Of a DNA stretch of 10,266 bases, positions 1 through 7,049 are shown piece by piece. The position numbers and the translations under genes are program-made. The notes under the pieces were generated by a model. It was not told the DNA's origin. It saw only the letters and a list, made by a program, of their open reading frames with translations, and made no database searches. How positions within the stretch are numbered: position 1 is the stretch's first letter; each line of letters opens with the position of its first letter. The stretch spans positions 1 through 10,266 of the forward strand of contig DAIDAS010000247.1 in assembly GCA_027310505.1 (NCBI GenBank), written 5' to 3'. This DNA is from a bacterium (GTDB lineage Bacteria; Pseudomonadota; Gammaproteobacteria; Burkholderiales; Methylophilaceae).

Positions 1-328
1 GCTCAGGCAACTCGGCGTTCTTCATGGCCACCTTGATGGCGTGATCGAGGCCGTCGCTGACGATAGCCACGCTGGAAAACTGGCTGACATGCTTGTAGAA
101 CGGCAGGAAGCTGGCATCAAGCTGAATGCCGCGGAAAAACTTTTCGAGCGACATATGGTCGGATTTAACCATGCGCAACTGCTTCTGCATGCACTGCACG
201 GCGGTGATGTGGCCATCCAGCCACTCCTGCTCCACCTCTTCCCATTCCGGGCCGGCAAAGCGCTCAAGCATCGCATCCACGGTATCCCTGACAGACAACG
301 TGCCGTCGAAATCAATGACAAACAGCAT
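1..328 (-). CDS. HAD-family phosphatase, MtnX-like (partial, C-terminus beyond left edge)
   Basis: The reverse strand reads 109 codons from an ATG at 328 and runs off the left edge. The protein starts MLFVIDFDGTL. This is HAD motif I, with the nucleophile Asp6 and the acid/base Asp8. Motif II is visible as the Ser91 of IVSDG. The stretch between them (FAGPEWEEVEQEWLDG, then a Cys/Met/Gln helix) resembles the cap-helix region of MtnX-like HAD-IB phosphatases, the group of the methionine-salvage enzyme that dephosphorylates a 2-hydroxy-3-keto-methylthiopentenyl phosphate. Motifs III and IV would lie outside the window, so the substrate cannot be assigned, and a phosphoserine-phosphatase-like role is also possible. 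The enzyme should be cytosolic because no signal peptide is present. A GGGGG run lies about 6 bp upstream of the ATG and may act as the ribosome-binding site. The gene is divergent from the efflux operon and shares the 116-bp upstream region with it. Confidence 0.85.
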   Translation of the reverse strand, partial: MLFVIDFDGTLSVRDTVDAMLERFAGPEWEEVEQEWLDGHITAVQCMQKQLRMVKSDHMSLEKFFRGIQLDASFLPFYKHVSQFSSVAIVSDGLDHAIKVAMKNAELPE

Positions 329-374
329 GCGTACCCCCATTCATTAAAAGTCACGATGAAGATAGCACTTAAGA

Positions 375-391
375 CTTACAAATCACTTACA
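375..391 (+). promoter_or_regulatory. Putative OmpR-family (PmrA/QseB-type) direct-repeat operator
   Basis: Two identical hexamers, CTTACA at 375-380 and CTTACA at 386-391, are separated by exactly 5 bp, giving an 11-bp repeat period. This is the geometry of the PmrA box (CTTAAT-N5-CTTAAG type) and of related OmpR-family sites, where a regulator dimer binds head-to-tail. A further CTTAAG lies just upstream at 368-373 but is out of the 11-bp phase. The site is in the divergent region, about 54 bp before the permease ATG and about 47 bp before the phosphatase ATG. The operon downstream encodes an OmpR-family regulator, so autoregulation is the natural inference. The repeat is seen directly; the binding protein is inferred. 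Confidence 0.5.
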
Positions 392-403
392 ATTGCAATT
401 CCT

Positions 404-409
404 TTATAT
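404..409 (+). promoter_or_regulatory. Possible -10 element of the efflux operon promoter
   Basis: TTATAT at 404-409 is a fair match to the sigma-70 -10 hexamer and lies 12 bp after the direct repeat and 35 bp before the permease ATG. No good -35 hexamer is present at 16-18 bp upstream; that position falls between the two repeat halves. This would fit a promoter that needs an activator bound at the repeat. A 10-bp palindrome AATTGCAATT (391-400) lies between repeat and -10. Weak evidence, from reading only. Confidence 0.3.
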
Positions 410-444
410 GGTCATGGTTTCAAGGTCGTTTTACCCCGCAAATA

Positions 445-1578
445 ATGAAAGTTTCACTGGCAAGATCCTCTCTCATCTACGAATGGCGACGCTATCTGGC
501 AGCAGTACTGGCAGTAAGCTTCGCAGGGCTGTTGCTGATCGTGCAGATGGCACTGTTGCTGGGGCTGTTCGGCAGCGTTTCGCTGGCCATCGAGCAATCC
601 AGGGCGGCCCTGTGGATCGGCTATCGCAACACGCAGAGCGTAGACCTCGGCCGCGACTTGCCGCCCGGCAGCGATTTACAGGCGTGGCAGCACCCTGCCG
701 TGGCTGCCGTGGAACGCCTGCATCTGGGCTTCGGCGACTGGCGTCGCGACGACGGCGTTGCCATATCCGCCACCATCAATGCCATCGACACGCGCCCCAG
801 CGCGCTTGCATTCGCCCACCTTCTGACGTCGGAGCAGCGCAGGTTGCTGGATGAGCCGGACGCCGTACTGATCGACCGTGCGGACAAAGCAAAACTCGGC
901 GCCCAGCTGGGAGGAGTAGCCGAAATCAACGGCAAGCGCGTACGCGTGGCAGGCTTTGTGGACGGCATTCGTGCCATCGGCGGCGTGAACGTGCTGGCCT
1001 CGTTCAATACCGCGCGCAGCATCGACCCCGGATTTATTACTGGCGATGAAACCACCTATTACCTGGTGGCGCTGACCCCCGGCGCCGACGCGGCCAAGGT
1101 GGCACACGAACTCAATGACCGCCACCCTTACAAACGTTACAGCGTTTGGCGTGCCAAGGATTTCTCCGTCCAGTCGCAACTTTACTGGCTGTTCGAATCC
1201 GGCGCCGGCACCGGTGCCGGCGTGGCGACGCTGCTGGGGCTGATCGTCGGCATTGTCATTACCAGCCAGACGTTGGCAGCCTCCATCCTGGCATCAGTCA
1301 AGGAGTTCGCTGCGCTACGGGCGCTCGGGGTATCGCAATGGGCGCTCCGTCGAATCGTGCTGGAACAGGCTTTCTGGATCGGCCTGGTCGGCTTGGCCAT
1401 CACCGCCCTGCTCACCGCCGGCGCTGCCTGGCTGGGCGTCGTCACCTCGATCGCCATGAAATTCCCCTGGTGGTTGCTGGGCGGCTCCACCATTGTCATC
1501 CTGGCCATTGCGCTGGGCTCCGGCTGGTATGCCTTGGGCGCCCTGTACAGAGCCGATCCGGCCACGCTGCTGAGGTGA
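445..1578 (+). CDS. ABC transporter permease, DevC/FtsX-like (MacB-type topology)
   Basis: The 377-residue inner-membrane protein has one N-terminal membrane segment (about residues 18-45), a periplasmic domain of about 200 residues, and three C-terminal membrane segments (about 254-276, 310-335 and 343-368). This is the topology of the FtsX/MacB/DevC permeases. The segment KEFAALRALGVSQWALRRIV, between the second and third membrane helices, is the conserved cytoplasmic FtsX-domain stretch expected to couple to the ATPase. The N-terminal pattern (FAGLLLIVQMALLLGLFGS, then an LWI-containing stretch) is closest to DevC, the permease of a cyanobacterial glycolipid exporter. The substrate here is unknown. 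No upstream in-frame start exists before the ATG at 445, and no clear Shine-Dalgarno precedes it. The gene is the first of six in the operon, and its stop is followed after 1 bp by the ATPase start. Confidence 0.9.
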   Translation: MKVSLARSSLIYEWRRYLAAVLAVSFAGLLLIVQMALLLGLFGSVSLAIEQSRAALWIGYRNTQSVDLGRDLPPGSDLQAWQHPAVAAVERLHLGFGDWRRDDGVAISATINAIDTRPSALAFAHLLTSEQRRLLDEPDAVLIDRADKAKLGAQLGGVAEINGKRVRVAGFVDGIRAIGGVNVLASFNTARSIDPGFITGDETTYYLVALTPGADAAKVAHELNDRHPYKRYSVWRAKDFSVQSQLYWLFESGAGTGAGVATLLGLIVGIVITSQTLAASILASVKEFAALRALGVSQWALRRIVLEQAFWIGLVGLAITALLTAGAAWLGVVTSIAMKFPWWLLGGSTIVILAIALGSGWYALGALYRADPATLLR

Positions 1579-1579
1579 C

Positions 1580-2320
1580 ATGAGCAAACAACCTACGCTT
1601 GTCAGCCAGCACATCTCGAAGGCATTTACCTCCGGGCAGATCACCCATCAGGTCATCAAGGACAGCTCGCTGCAAATTTACCCGGCCGAACTGACTCTGG
1701 TGGTCGGACCTTCCGGTTCCGGGAAAAGCACCATGCTGGCCATGCTTTCCGGCCTGTTACGCCCAGATTCCGGACATGTGCGTGCGCTTGACACCGACCT
1801 GTGGTCGCTGGACGATCATGCCATTGACCTGTTCAGGCTGCAGCATTGCGGCTTCATCTTTCAGGGCTTCAACCTGTTCGGCGCCCTCACCGCGCTGGAA
1901 AACGTGATATTGCCGCTGCAGTATCTGCAACTGCATGGGGATACCGCCCGCCGGCGCGCACAGGATGCCTTGGCCGAAGTAGGACTGGCCAGTCGCATGC
2001 ACTTGCGTCCGTTCGAACTCTCAGGCGGAGAAAAGCAACGCGTAGCCATCGCCCGGGCATTGGTCAAGCATCCGCAGCTGATGTTTGCCGACGAACCCAC
2101 CTCGGCACTGGACGGCACCAACGGTCAGATCGTGATCGACCTCCTCAAGCGCATCGCGCGCGAGCACAACGCGACAGTGCTGGGAGTCACCCACGATCCT
2201 CGCCTGTTCAGCCACGCCGACCGCGTGATTACCCTGGAAGACGGCATCGTGGTAAACGACGAACATCGCAGTAAATTCAAAGCGCCGATTGGCGATATTA
2301 TTGAGCATCCTCATGAATAA
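1580..2320 (+). CDS. ABC transporter ATP-binding protein (DevA/MacB/LolD-like)
   Basis: This 246-residue cytosolic ATPase powers the permease encoded just upstream. All nucleotide-binding motifs are intact: Walker A GPSGSGKST at 43-51, Q-loop Gln95, signature LSGGEKQRV at 147-155, Walker B LMFADE at 167-172 with catalytic Glu172, D-loop SALD at 175-178, and switch His205 in the GVTHD motif. The signature followed by AIARAL and the ADEPTSALD motif are typical of the LolD/MacB/DevA clade that works with FtsX-type permeases. The ATG at 1580 has a good ribosome site, GAGGTG at 1573-1578, which overlaps the permease stop, so the two genes are probably translationally coupled. Its 3' end overlaps the adaptor gene start by 8 bp. 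The acidic, charged C-terminal tail beyond residue 220 lacks a known domain. Confidence 0.95.
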   Translation: MSKQPTLVSQHISKAFTSGQITHQVIKDSSLQIYPAELTLVVGPSGSGKSTMLAMLSGLLRPDSGHVRALDTDLWSLDDHAIDLFRLQHCGFIFQGFNLFGALTALENVILPLQYLQLHGDTARRRAQDALAEVGLASRMHLRPFELSGGEKQRVAIARALVKHPQLMFADEPTSALDGTNGQIVIDLLKRIAREHNATVLGVTHDPRLFSHADRVITLEDGIVVNDEHRSKFKAPIGDIIEHPHE

Positions 2321-3245
2321 ACAGAACAAGACTTCCATTTTCAGCAAGATCGCCATGCCACGTTACGGACTGGCCCTGCTCGCCTTGGGGGGGCTATCGC
2401 TCTGGCTGTTCCAGCCAGAAACGCAGCAAGCGCAGGCCGCACAACGCACGCCTGTCGCCGCATCGCCTTACGTGGCTACCGCCAAGGGTCGCATCGACAT
2501 CAAGGGCGGCGTACTCCGCCTGTCGGCACGCCATGAAGGCACCGTACAAAAGGTGCTGGTGGAAGAAGGCGACATGGTCAAGGCCGGGCAAACACTGGCA
2601 CTGCTGGATGATCAGCAGGCCCGTGTCGCAGCCGATCTGGCGCGCGCGGAACTCGAACAGGCCAAGCGCGCCCTGCCCACACTGGAAGCCAAACGCAGCG
2701 TCGCCGAGCGTGAAGAGGCCCGCCTCGCCCCACTGGCCGCCGATAATACCGTGGCCCGTCAGGAACTGGATCAGGCTGGAGACCAGGTCAGACTGGCCAA
2801 GGCGGAAATCGCCTCCGCCAGCGCAGCCGTCGAAACGGCGGCCCAGCGCGTGAAAGCCGCCGAACTGGAAATCGAACAGCACGTAGTACGGGCGCCGCTG
2901 GATGGTCAGCTGGTACGCCTGCAAACACACCTAGGGGACGTCGTCGGCACACAGAATCCGCTGTTTCTGCTGGCACCCAATACTCCCCGCGTGGTACAGG
3001 CTGAGCTGGAAGAGCGCTTCGTGCCGGAAGTCAGGCCGGGGCAAGCTGCCGAAGTCATTCTCGAGGCAGACGAAACACATAAATTCCCGGCCCGCGTAGT
3101 GCGCATAGGCCGCATGGTAGGCGCACGCACCCCCAGCGATGACCCGCACGAACGGCAGGATGACCATGTGGTCGAATGCTTGCTTTCGGTGGATGCGCCA
3201 CAGTTGCTGATCGGGCAACGCGTGATCGTACGGATATTCAAATAA
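2313..3245 (+). CDS. HlyD-family periplasmic adaptor (membrane fusion protein), DevB-like
   Basis: This 310-residue adaptor links the inner-membrane ABC pump to an outer-membrane-side partner. It has an N-terminal membrane anchor (about 19-33), a split biotinyl-lipoyl domain (about 67-100, closing at RAPLDG 193-198), an alpha-helical coiled-coil hairpin (about 103-190), and a beta-barrel domain ending in GQRVIVRIFK. At the hairpin tip, Arg137-x3-Leu141-x6-Ala148 matches the RLS tip motif used by adaptors to dock on TolC, except that the Ser position is Ala. The ATG at 2313 was chosen because it overlaps the ATPase stop (ATGAATAA); a TTG 24 bp upstream would only add eight residues. The stop overlaps the next gene start (TAATG). 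The cargo is unknown. DevB of the heterocyst glycolipid exporter is the closest functional analogy. Confidence 0.92.
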   Translation: MNKQNKTSIFSKIAMPRYGLALLALGGLSLWLFQPETQQAQAAQRTPVAASPYVATAKGRIDIKGGVLRLSARHEGTVQKVLVEEGDMVKAGQTLALLDDQQARVAADLARAELEQAKRALPTLEAKRSVAEREEARLAPLAADNTVARQELDQAGDQVRLAKAEIASASAAVETAAQRVKAAELEIEQHVVRAPLDGQLVRLQTHLGDVVGTQNPLFLLAPNTPRVVQAELEERFVPEVRPGQAAEVILEADETHKFPARVVRIGRMVGARTPSDDPHERQDDHVVECLLSVDAPQLLIGQRVIVRIFK

Positions 3246-4366
3246 TGCAGCGTTTGTTCACATTACTCCTGCCAGCCATGCTTGTGGGATGTACTACACA
3301 GGCCGTGCAGGAATTACCCAGCGTGGAACCCTCCGCCCCCGCGCCACAACAGGCGATCCTGCCGACTGCGTGGACACATGCGCCTGCAATCGAAACAGCC
3401 CCTGCCAGCCCATGGTGGCAGGCACTGAATGATCTGGTGCTGAATGACCTGATCGCCCAGGCACTGATGAACAACCCCGATATTCGCATCGCCGAGGCGC
3501 GCCTGAGCAAAATCAGGACGACCGTGACTGATGCCGATCCCGACGAGCAAGCCATGGCGGCGGCCGAATTGCATGCTGCGGAAAACGACACTCACGTCAC
3601 CCGGCTGGATGTGACCCATGCAGTCACTTCGGCCTATATCGACGCCCGACTTGCCGAAAAACGGAAAAATCTCCTGCGGCAACGCATGCAGCTGGCCAGT
3701 GACCTGACCTCCAGACTGCACCGGAGACTGGTCGCCGGGCTGATTGATACACGCACCCTGCGCGAAGCGGAGCAAACTGAAATCGAAACGCGCCAGGCCA
3801 TCGCAAAGACTCATCATGATTACCAGCAAGCCATGGCAAAGCTGGCACTGCTGTCAGGGCTGGCTCCCGTCGAATTCAAGTTGGCCGCGGGCGGAGATGG
3901 CCTGTTTGCGGGGCACCTTGCCATTCAACCCGACCCCCCGGGCACCGTGATTGATCGCCGGCCTGACGTGCAGGCCGCTTGGCAGCGCCTGCTCGCGTCA
4001 ACCACCACCAATGGGGATGACGACGGACTGCCGCTCGCAGCGCAACTGGAACAGGCAGATGCCGCCCCCGCCAGCCGCGACGCTCTCTACCGCAAAGCCG
4101 TGCTGGCCGCTCTGCAAGATGTTGAAACCGCTCTGGCCGGTTGGCGTTTATCCAACGCCGAGGCCAAAGCCAGCCGCGATTTTCTGGAAATCCAGACGGC
4201 TAATGTGCACGATATAGAACGAGAAATATCGGCAGGGCGCCTGAGCCGCATCGAACTGCTGAAAGCAATGCTGGCGGAAAACCTCGCACAGGAAAACCTG
4301 CTCCTGGCGCATCATGCCCAACGAGCCGCATTTGCGGCTGCACAGATGGCGCTTGCGCGGGATTAG
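3245..4366 (+). CDS. TolC/NodT-family lipoprotein, apparently lacking both beta-hairpins
   Basis: This 373-residue protein begins with a lipoprotein signal (MQRLFTLLLPAMLVGC); Cys16 would be lipidated and Thr17 at +2 favours outer-membrane sorting. TolC-family helical landmarks are present: NPDIRIAEARL (77-87), VTSAYIDARL (127-136), the GLIDTRTLREAEQ turn (165-177), a first-half close at LLSGLAP, then RRPDVQAAWQRL (238-249), VLAALQDVETAL (286-297) and GRLSRIELLKAMLAE near the end. These are the two structural repeats. It is clearly shorter than usual OprM/NodT proteins (about 450-480 residues). The loss falls at the two places where the membrane beta-strands belong, where residues 92-116 and 252-277 are short polar stretches (for example TDADPDE and TTTNGDDDG). 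It may form a periplasmic helical conduit without a pore, or be degenerate. The ATG at 3245 overlaps the adaptor stop by one base. Confidence 0.85.
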   Translation: MQRLFTLLLPAMLVGCTTQAVQELPSVEPSAPAPQQAILPTAWTHAPAIETAPASPWWQALNDLVLNDLIAQALMNNPDIRIAEARLSKIRTTVTDADPDEQAMAAAELHAAENDTHVTRLDVTHAVTSAYIDARLAEKRKNLLRQRMQLASDLTSRLHRRLVAGLIDTRTLREAEQTEIETRQAIAKTHHDYQQAMAKLALLSGLAPVEFKLAAGGDGLFAGHLAIQPDPPGTVIDRRPDVQAAWQRLLASTTTNGDDDGLPLAAQLEQADAAPASRDALYRKAVLAALQDVETALAGWRLSNAEAKASRDFLEIQTANVHDIEREISAGRLSRIELLKAMLAENLAQENLLLAHHAQRAAFAAAQMALARD

Positions 4367-4377
4367 GCGAATTAACC

Positions 4378-5046
4378 ATGCGCATCCTCCAGGTGGAAGA
4401 CGATGCAGTCCTTGGCGATGCTCTGCTCAACGCCTTGCGCCGTAGCGGCTATGCCGTGGATTGGGCACGTAGAGGAAACGAAGCCGATGTGGCGTTGCAG
4501 GATCAGGTCTACGATGCCATCGTGCTGGACCTCAACCTGCCGGGCATGGATGGTTTTGCAGTATTGCAGCGGCTGCGCAGTCGGCGCACGGACACCCCGG
4601 TGCTGATCCTGACCGCACGCGATGCGCTGGATGATCGCGTCAGGGGCCTTGACCTCGGCGCTGACGACTACATGCTCAAGCCCTTCGACATGCCGGAGTT
4701 CCTAGCCCGGGTACGTGCATTGTTGCGACGCGGCGGAGCAGCATCTTCGAGCGAAATCGAGTTTGGCCAACTGCGATACGACATGGCGACCCGCAGCGTC
4801 ACCGCGGACGGTCAGCCGCTCAACCTCTCCTCCCGCGAACTGGGCGTGCTGGAGGCACTGTTGATGCGCGCCGGCAAGGCCGTCGCCAAGGAGGCACTCA
4901 TGGAAAAACTATGCAGCTGGGACGAAGACTTGGGCAGCAACGCCATTGAGGTTTACGTGCATCGCCTGCGTAAAAAACTCGAACCCTACGGTGTCGAGAT
5001 TCAGACGGTACGCGGGTTAGGCTACATGATAGGCCGACCGAAATGA
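4378..5046 (+). CDS. OmpR-family response regulator (PmrA/QseB/TctD-like)
   Basis: This 222-residue DNA-binding regulator has an intact receiver domain (1-115): acidic pocket Asp8/Asp9, phosphoacceptor Asp51 in VLDLNLPGMDG, switch Thr79, and Lys101 in the KPF motif. A winged-helix domain follows (about 125-220), with the SSREL recognition region, the YVHRLRKKLEP helix and the terminal wing TVRGLGYMIG. The sequence style is that of PmrA/QseB/TctD, with which 2CSK_N kinases commonly pair. It starts 11 bp after the lipoprotein stop, with a weak AGG at a long spacing. Its last four bases overlap the kinase start (ATGA). Phosphorylation by the adjacent kinase and binding to the CTTACA repeat upstream of the operon are expected, which would make the export genes self-regulated. 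Confidence 0.95.
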   Translation: MRILQVEDDAVLGDALLNALRRSGYAVDWARRGNEADVALQDQVYDAIVLDLNLPGMDGFAVLQRLRSRRTDTPVLILTARDALDDRVRGLDLGADDYMLKPFDMPEFLARVRALLRRGGAASSSEIEFGQLRYDMATRSVTADGQPLNLSSRELGVLEALLMRAGKAVAKEALMEKLCSWDEDLGSNAIEVYVHRLRKKLEPYGVEIQTVRGLGYMIGRPK

Positions 5047-6464
5047 GCGATCGCCACCGCTCCCTCCGACGTACGCTGCTCATCTGGCAACTGGCGCCGC
5101 TACTGGTGATGCTGATTGTCGGCACGGTAGTCGTTTACCGCCTGGCGTTGGGCTTTGCCGAACGCGAATACGATCACGCCCTGTACGAATCGGCATTCGA
5201 TATCACGCAGCTGCTGCGAAAATCGGCCGAAGACAGCGGACGGATTCATCTGCCAAACTCGGCGAGTGAATTGATCCTGGCCGATTCGGATGACGAGACT
5301 TTTTTCAGCATCATCACGGCACAAGGCATGCGGCTGATCGGCGATGCCCGGCTACCGCTATCGCCCGCCAAGGTCAAGTCGACGAACGAGGCCGTCTATT
5401 ACAACAGCGATCTGGGCGGGAAACCGGTGCGCGTCGTCTCGACACCCATTTCGATCACGTTACAGGGCCAACAGCAATTACTGCATGTCCAGGTCGCCGA
5501 GACCCTCAACAAACGCAAACGGCTCGCAGATCAGATCCTCTCCAGCTTCGTCGTTCCACAGATCGTCCTGATCGGCCTGTCCGCAATACTGGTCCTGTTC
5601 GGCATCCGGCGCGGCCTGCAACCGCTGGACGAAGTGCGTGACGCCATTGCACACCGCTCGTATCTCGACATGCGGCCGGCACCCACCACGCAGGTTCCGG
5701 TCGAGGTCTTGCCGCTGGTCGATGAAATCAACGGATTGCTGAAACGCCTGGAAACCGTTTTTGAGGGCCAGAAACGCTTTACCGCGGATGCCGCCCACCA
5801 GTTGCGCACCCCGCTTGCCGGTCTCGCGGCGCAGACCGATCTGGCCCTGGGGCAGGATAATCCCGCCCCCACCACCCATGCCCTGTTGCAAATCAAGACC
5901 GTTTCCAGACGCCTCAACCATCTCATCCATCAGTTGCTGCTGCTATCCCGTAGCGAAGCCGCCGGCGGCAATGCGTTGTTCGACAAGCTCGACCTGCGCG
6001 AACTGGCACGGGAAATCGTGCTTGAAAATGCGCCACTGGCCGCGAACAAGGGCATAGATCTTGGCTTTGAAGGTGAAGAAACCCCGGTCACCATCCGCGG
6101 CAACCCGCAGTTGTTGCAGGAACTGCTGCTGAACCTGGTCGAAAACGCCATCCGCTACACCCCATCCGGCGGGCAGATCACGGTACGCCTCGAGGCCGGC
6201 CCCCCAGTCTGTTTATCCGTTGAGGACAATGGCCCGGGCATTCCGCTCGAGGAGCGGGAACGGGTATTCGAACGTTTCCACCGGGTAGATCGCGCCAATG
6301 CCGTGGAAGGCACCGGGCTTGGGCTCGCGATCGTGCAGCAGATCGCCTGGACACATGGCGCGACAATCACGCTACAAGAAGGCAAAGACGGCCGCGGCTG
6401 TGTTTTCCGGGTAGAGTTCCCTAATCACAATCATCATCACGACATCCCCGACAAGGTGCAGTAA
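5043..6464 (+). CDS. Sensor histidine kinase with 2CSK_N sensor domain (TctE/QseC-like)
   Basis: This 473-residue inner-membrane kinase has membrane helix 1 at about 11-32, a periplasmic domain of about 130 residues, helix 2 at about 165-188, and a HAMP linker. The dimerisation/phosphoacceptor domain has His252 in AAHQLRTPLAGL. The ATPase domain has an N-box Asn368 (ENAIRYTPSGG), a G1 box at 394-400 (EDNGPGI) and a G2 box at 423-429 (GTGLGLA), all intact, so the protein should be active. The periplasmic part (ALGFAEREYDHALYESAF onward, with a D-D-ETFF and GDARLPLSP pattern) matches the 2CSK_N type found in TctE and relatives. The signal is not evident. The C-terminus ends in an unusual His-rich tail (NHNHHHD). 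The gene overlaps the regulator by 4 bp, is last in the operon, and converges on the NUDIX gene. Confidence 0.95.
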   Translation: MSDRHRSLRRTLLIWQLAPLLVMLIVGTVVVYRLALGFAEREYDHALYESAFDITQLLRKSAEDSGRIHLPNSASELILADSDDETFFSIITAQGMRLIGDARLPLSPAKVKSTNEAVYYNSDLGGKPVRVVSTPISITLQGQQQLLHVQVAETLNKRKRLADQILSSFVVPQIVLIGLSAILVLFGIRRGLQPLDEVRDAIAHRSYLDMRPAPTTQVPVEVLPLVDEINGLLKRLETVFEGQKRFTADAAHQLRTPLAGLAAQTDLALGQDNPAPTTHALLQIKTVSRRLNHLIHQLLLLSRSEAAGGNALFDKLDLRELAREIVLENAPLAANKGIDLGFEGEETPVTIRGNPQLLQELLLNLVENAIRYTPSGGQITVRLEAGPPVCLSVEDNGPGIPLEERERVFERFHRVDRANAVEGTGLGLAIVQQIAWTHGATITLQEGKDGRGCVFRVEFPNHNHHHDIPDKVQ

Positions 6465-6465
6465 G

Positions 6466-6496
6466 CCCCTGAATGGCCTACACGCCGATTACGGGG
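6466..6496. terminator. Imperfect hairpin in the convergent gap (possible bidirectional terminator)
   Basis: CCCC at 6466-6469 pairs with GGGG at 6493-6496. Inside it AAT pairs with ATT and GGC with GCC around a CTACAC loop, interrupted by a two-base mismatch and one bulged G. The hairpin begins just after the kinase stop and covers the NUDIX stop codon. No T-run follows on either strand, so it is not a canonical intrinsic terminator. It is the only structure I see in the 24-bp convergent gap. Confidence 0.25.
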
Positions 6497-7049
6497 ATGG
6501 CGCCCACGCGCCCTGCAGGAATTTTTCCGCCCAGAACAGGGCAATCATGCTCTTGCCATCGGTAATCTCGCCACGCTGCATCGCCTGCATCGCAGCCTCC
6601 AGCGACAAGGTGAAAATCTCCAGGGATTCATCATGATCACGACGGTGGTCTCCCGCCTGCAAACCTGTGGCGAGATAGACCAGTATCCGCTCATCGGAGT
6701 ATCCAATGCAGGGATGCAGTGTCGTCAGGTATCGCCAGTCACGTGCGGTATAACCGGTTTCTTCCAGCAGCTCACGCTTCCCGGTTTCCAGCGGATCTTC
6801 ATTGGGGTCGATCTTGCCAGCAGGGAGCTCGATGAAAATGTTCCGCAGCGGGTAACGGAACTGCCGTTCGAATACCAGTTGCCCGTCATCCAGGATCGGC
6901 ACCACCAATACTGCCCCAGGGTGCACGATGTATTCGCGGCCGGTCTCGGAGCCGTTAGGCAGCACGACACGGTCGCGTTTGACATGCAGCAGGTTGCCGT
7001 GGAATACGGTTTCGGAAGCGACTTCGGTCTCGGTAAGGCTGTCGCTCAT
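6489..7049 (-). CDS. NUDIX hydrolase, ADP-ribose pyrophosphatase-like
   Basis: This 186-residue cytosolic hydrolase probably cleaves ADP-ribose (or a related nucleoside diphosphate derivative) to AMP and ribose 5-phosphate. The full Nudix box is present from Gly78 to Tyr100 (G-x5-E-x7-RELLEETGY), with metal ligands Glu93, Glu96 and Glu97. It is preceded by IELPAGK, and by HPGAVLVVP at 43-51, both typical of the ADP-ribose pyrophosphatase group. A Pro lies 15 residues after the box glycine, in LHPCIGYSDE, as in ADP-ribose-specific members. The ATG at 7049 was chosen because it forms an ATGA overlap with the upstream DUF2818 stop; the reading frame stays open further upstream but that stretch lies inside DUF2818. 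As the last gene of the complex I operon, it may deal with ADP-ribose from NAD breakdown, which is inference. Confidence 0.92.
   Translation of the reverse strand: MSDSLTETEVASETVFHGNLLHVKRDRVVLPNGSETGREYIVHPGAVLVVPILDDGQLVFERQFRYPLRNIFIELPAGKIDPNEDPLETGKRELLEETGYTARDWRYLTTLHPCIGYSDERILVYLATGLQAGDHRRDHDESLEIFTLSLEAAMQAMQRGEITDGKSMIALFWAEKFLQGAWAPSP

Noticed and set aside
41..445. Plus-strand open frame of 134 codons at the left end
   Set aside because: The reverse strand encodes a HAD phosphatase with intact DFDGT and SDG motifs, and the plus-strand translation shows no domain.
393..854. 153-codon plus-strand frame overlapping the permease
   Set aside because: Out-of-frame shadow of the permease gene; Arg-rich and low-complexity translation.
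3176..3244. Upstream ATG giving the TolC-like lipoprotein 23 more residues, including an accidental GGC lipobox-like string
   Set aside because: It would overlap the adaptor gene by 70 bp and bury the proper signal peptide. The ATG at 3245 gives a classic lipoprotein signal and a TAATG junction.
3500..3620. Frameshift or assembly error as the cause of the short lipoprotein
   Set aside because: The frame remains open and coherent through both shortened regions, with family motifs on both sides in the same frame. An in-frame error at two symmetric sites is unlikely, though it cannot be excluded without reads or relatives.
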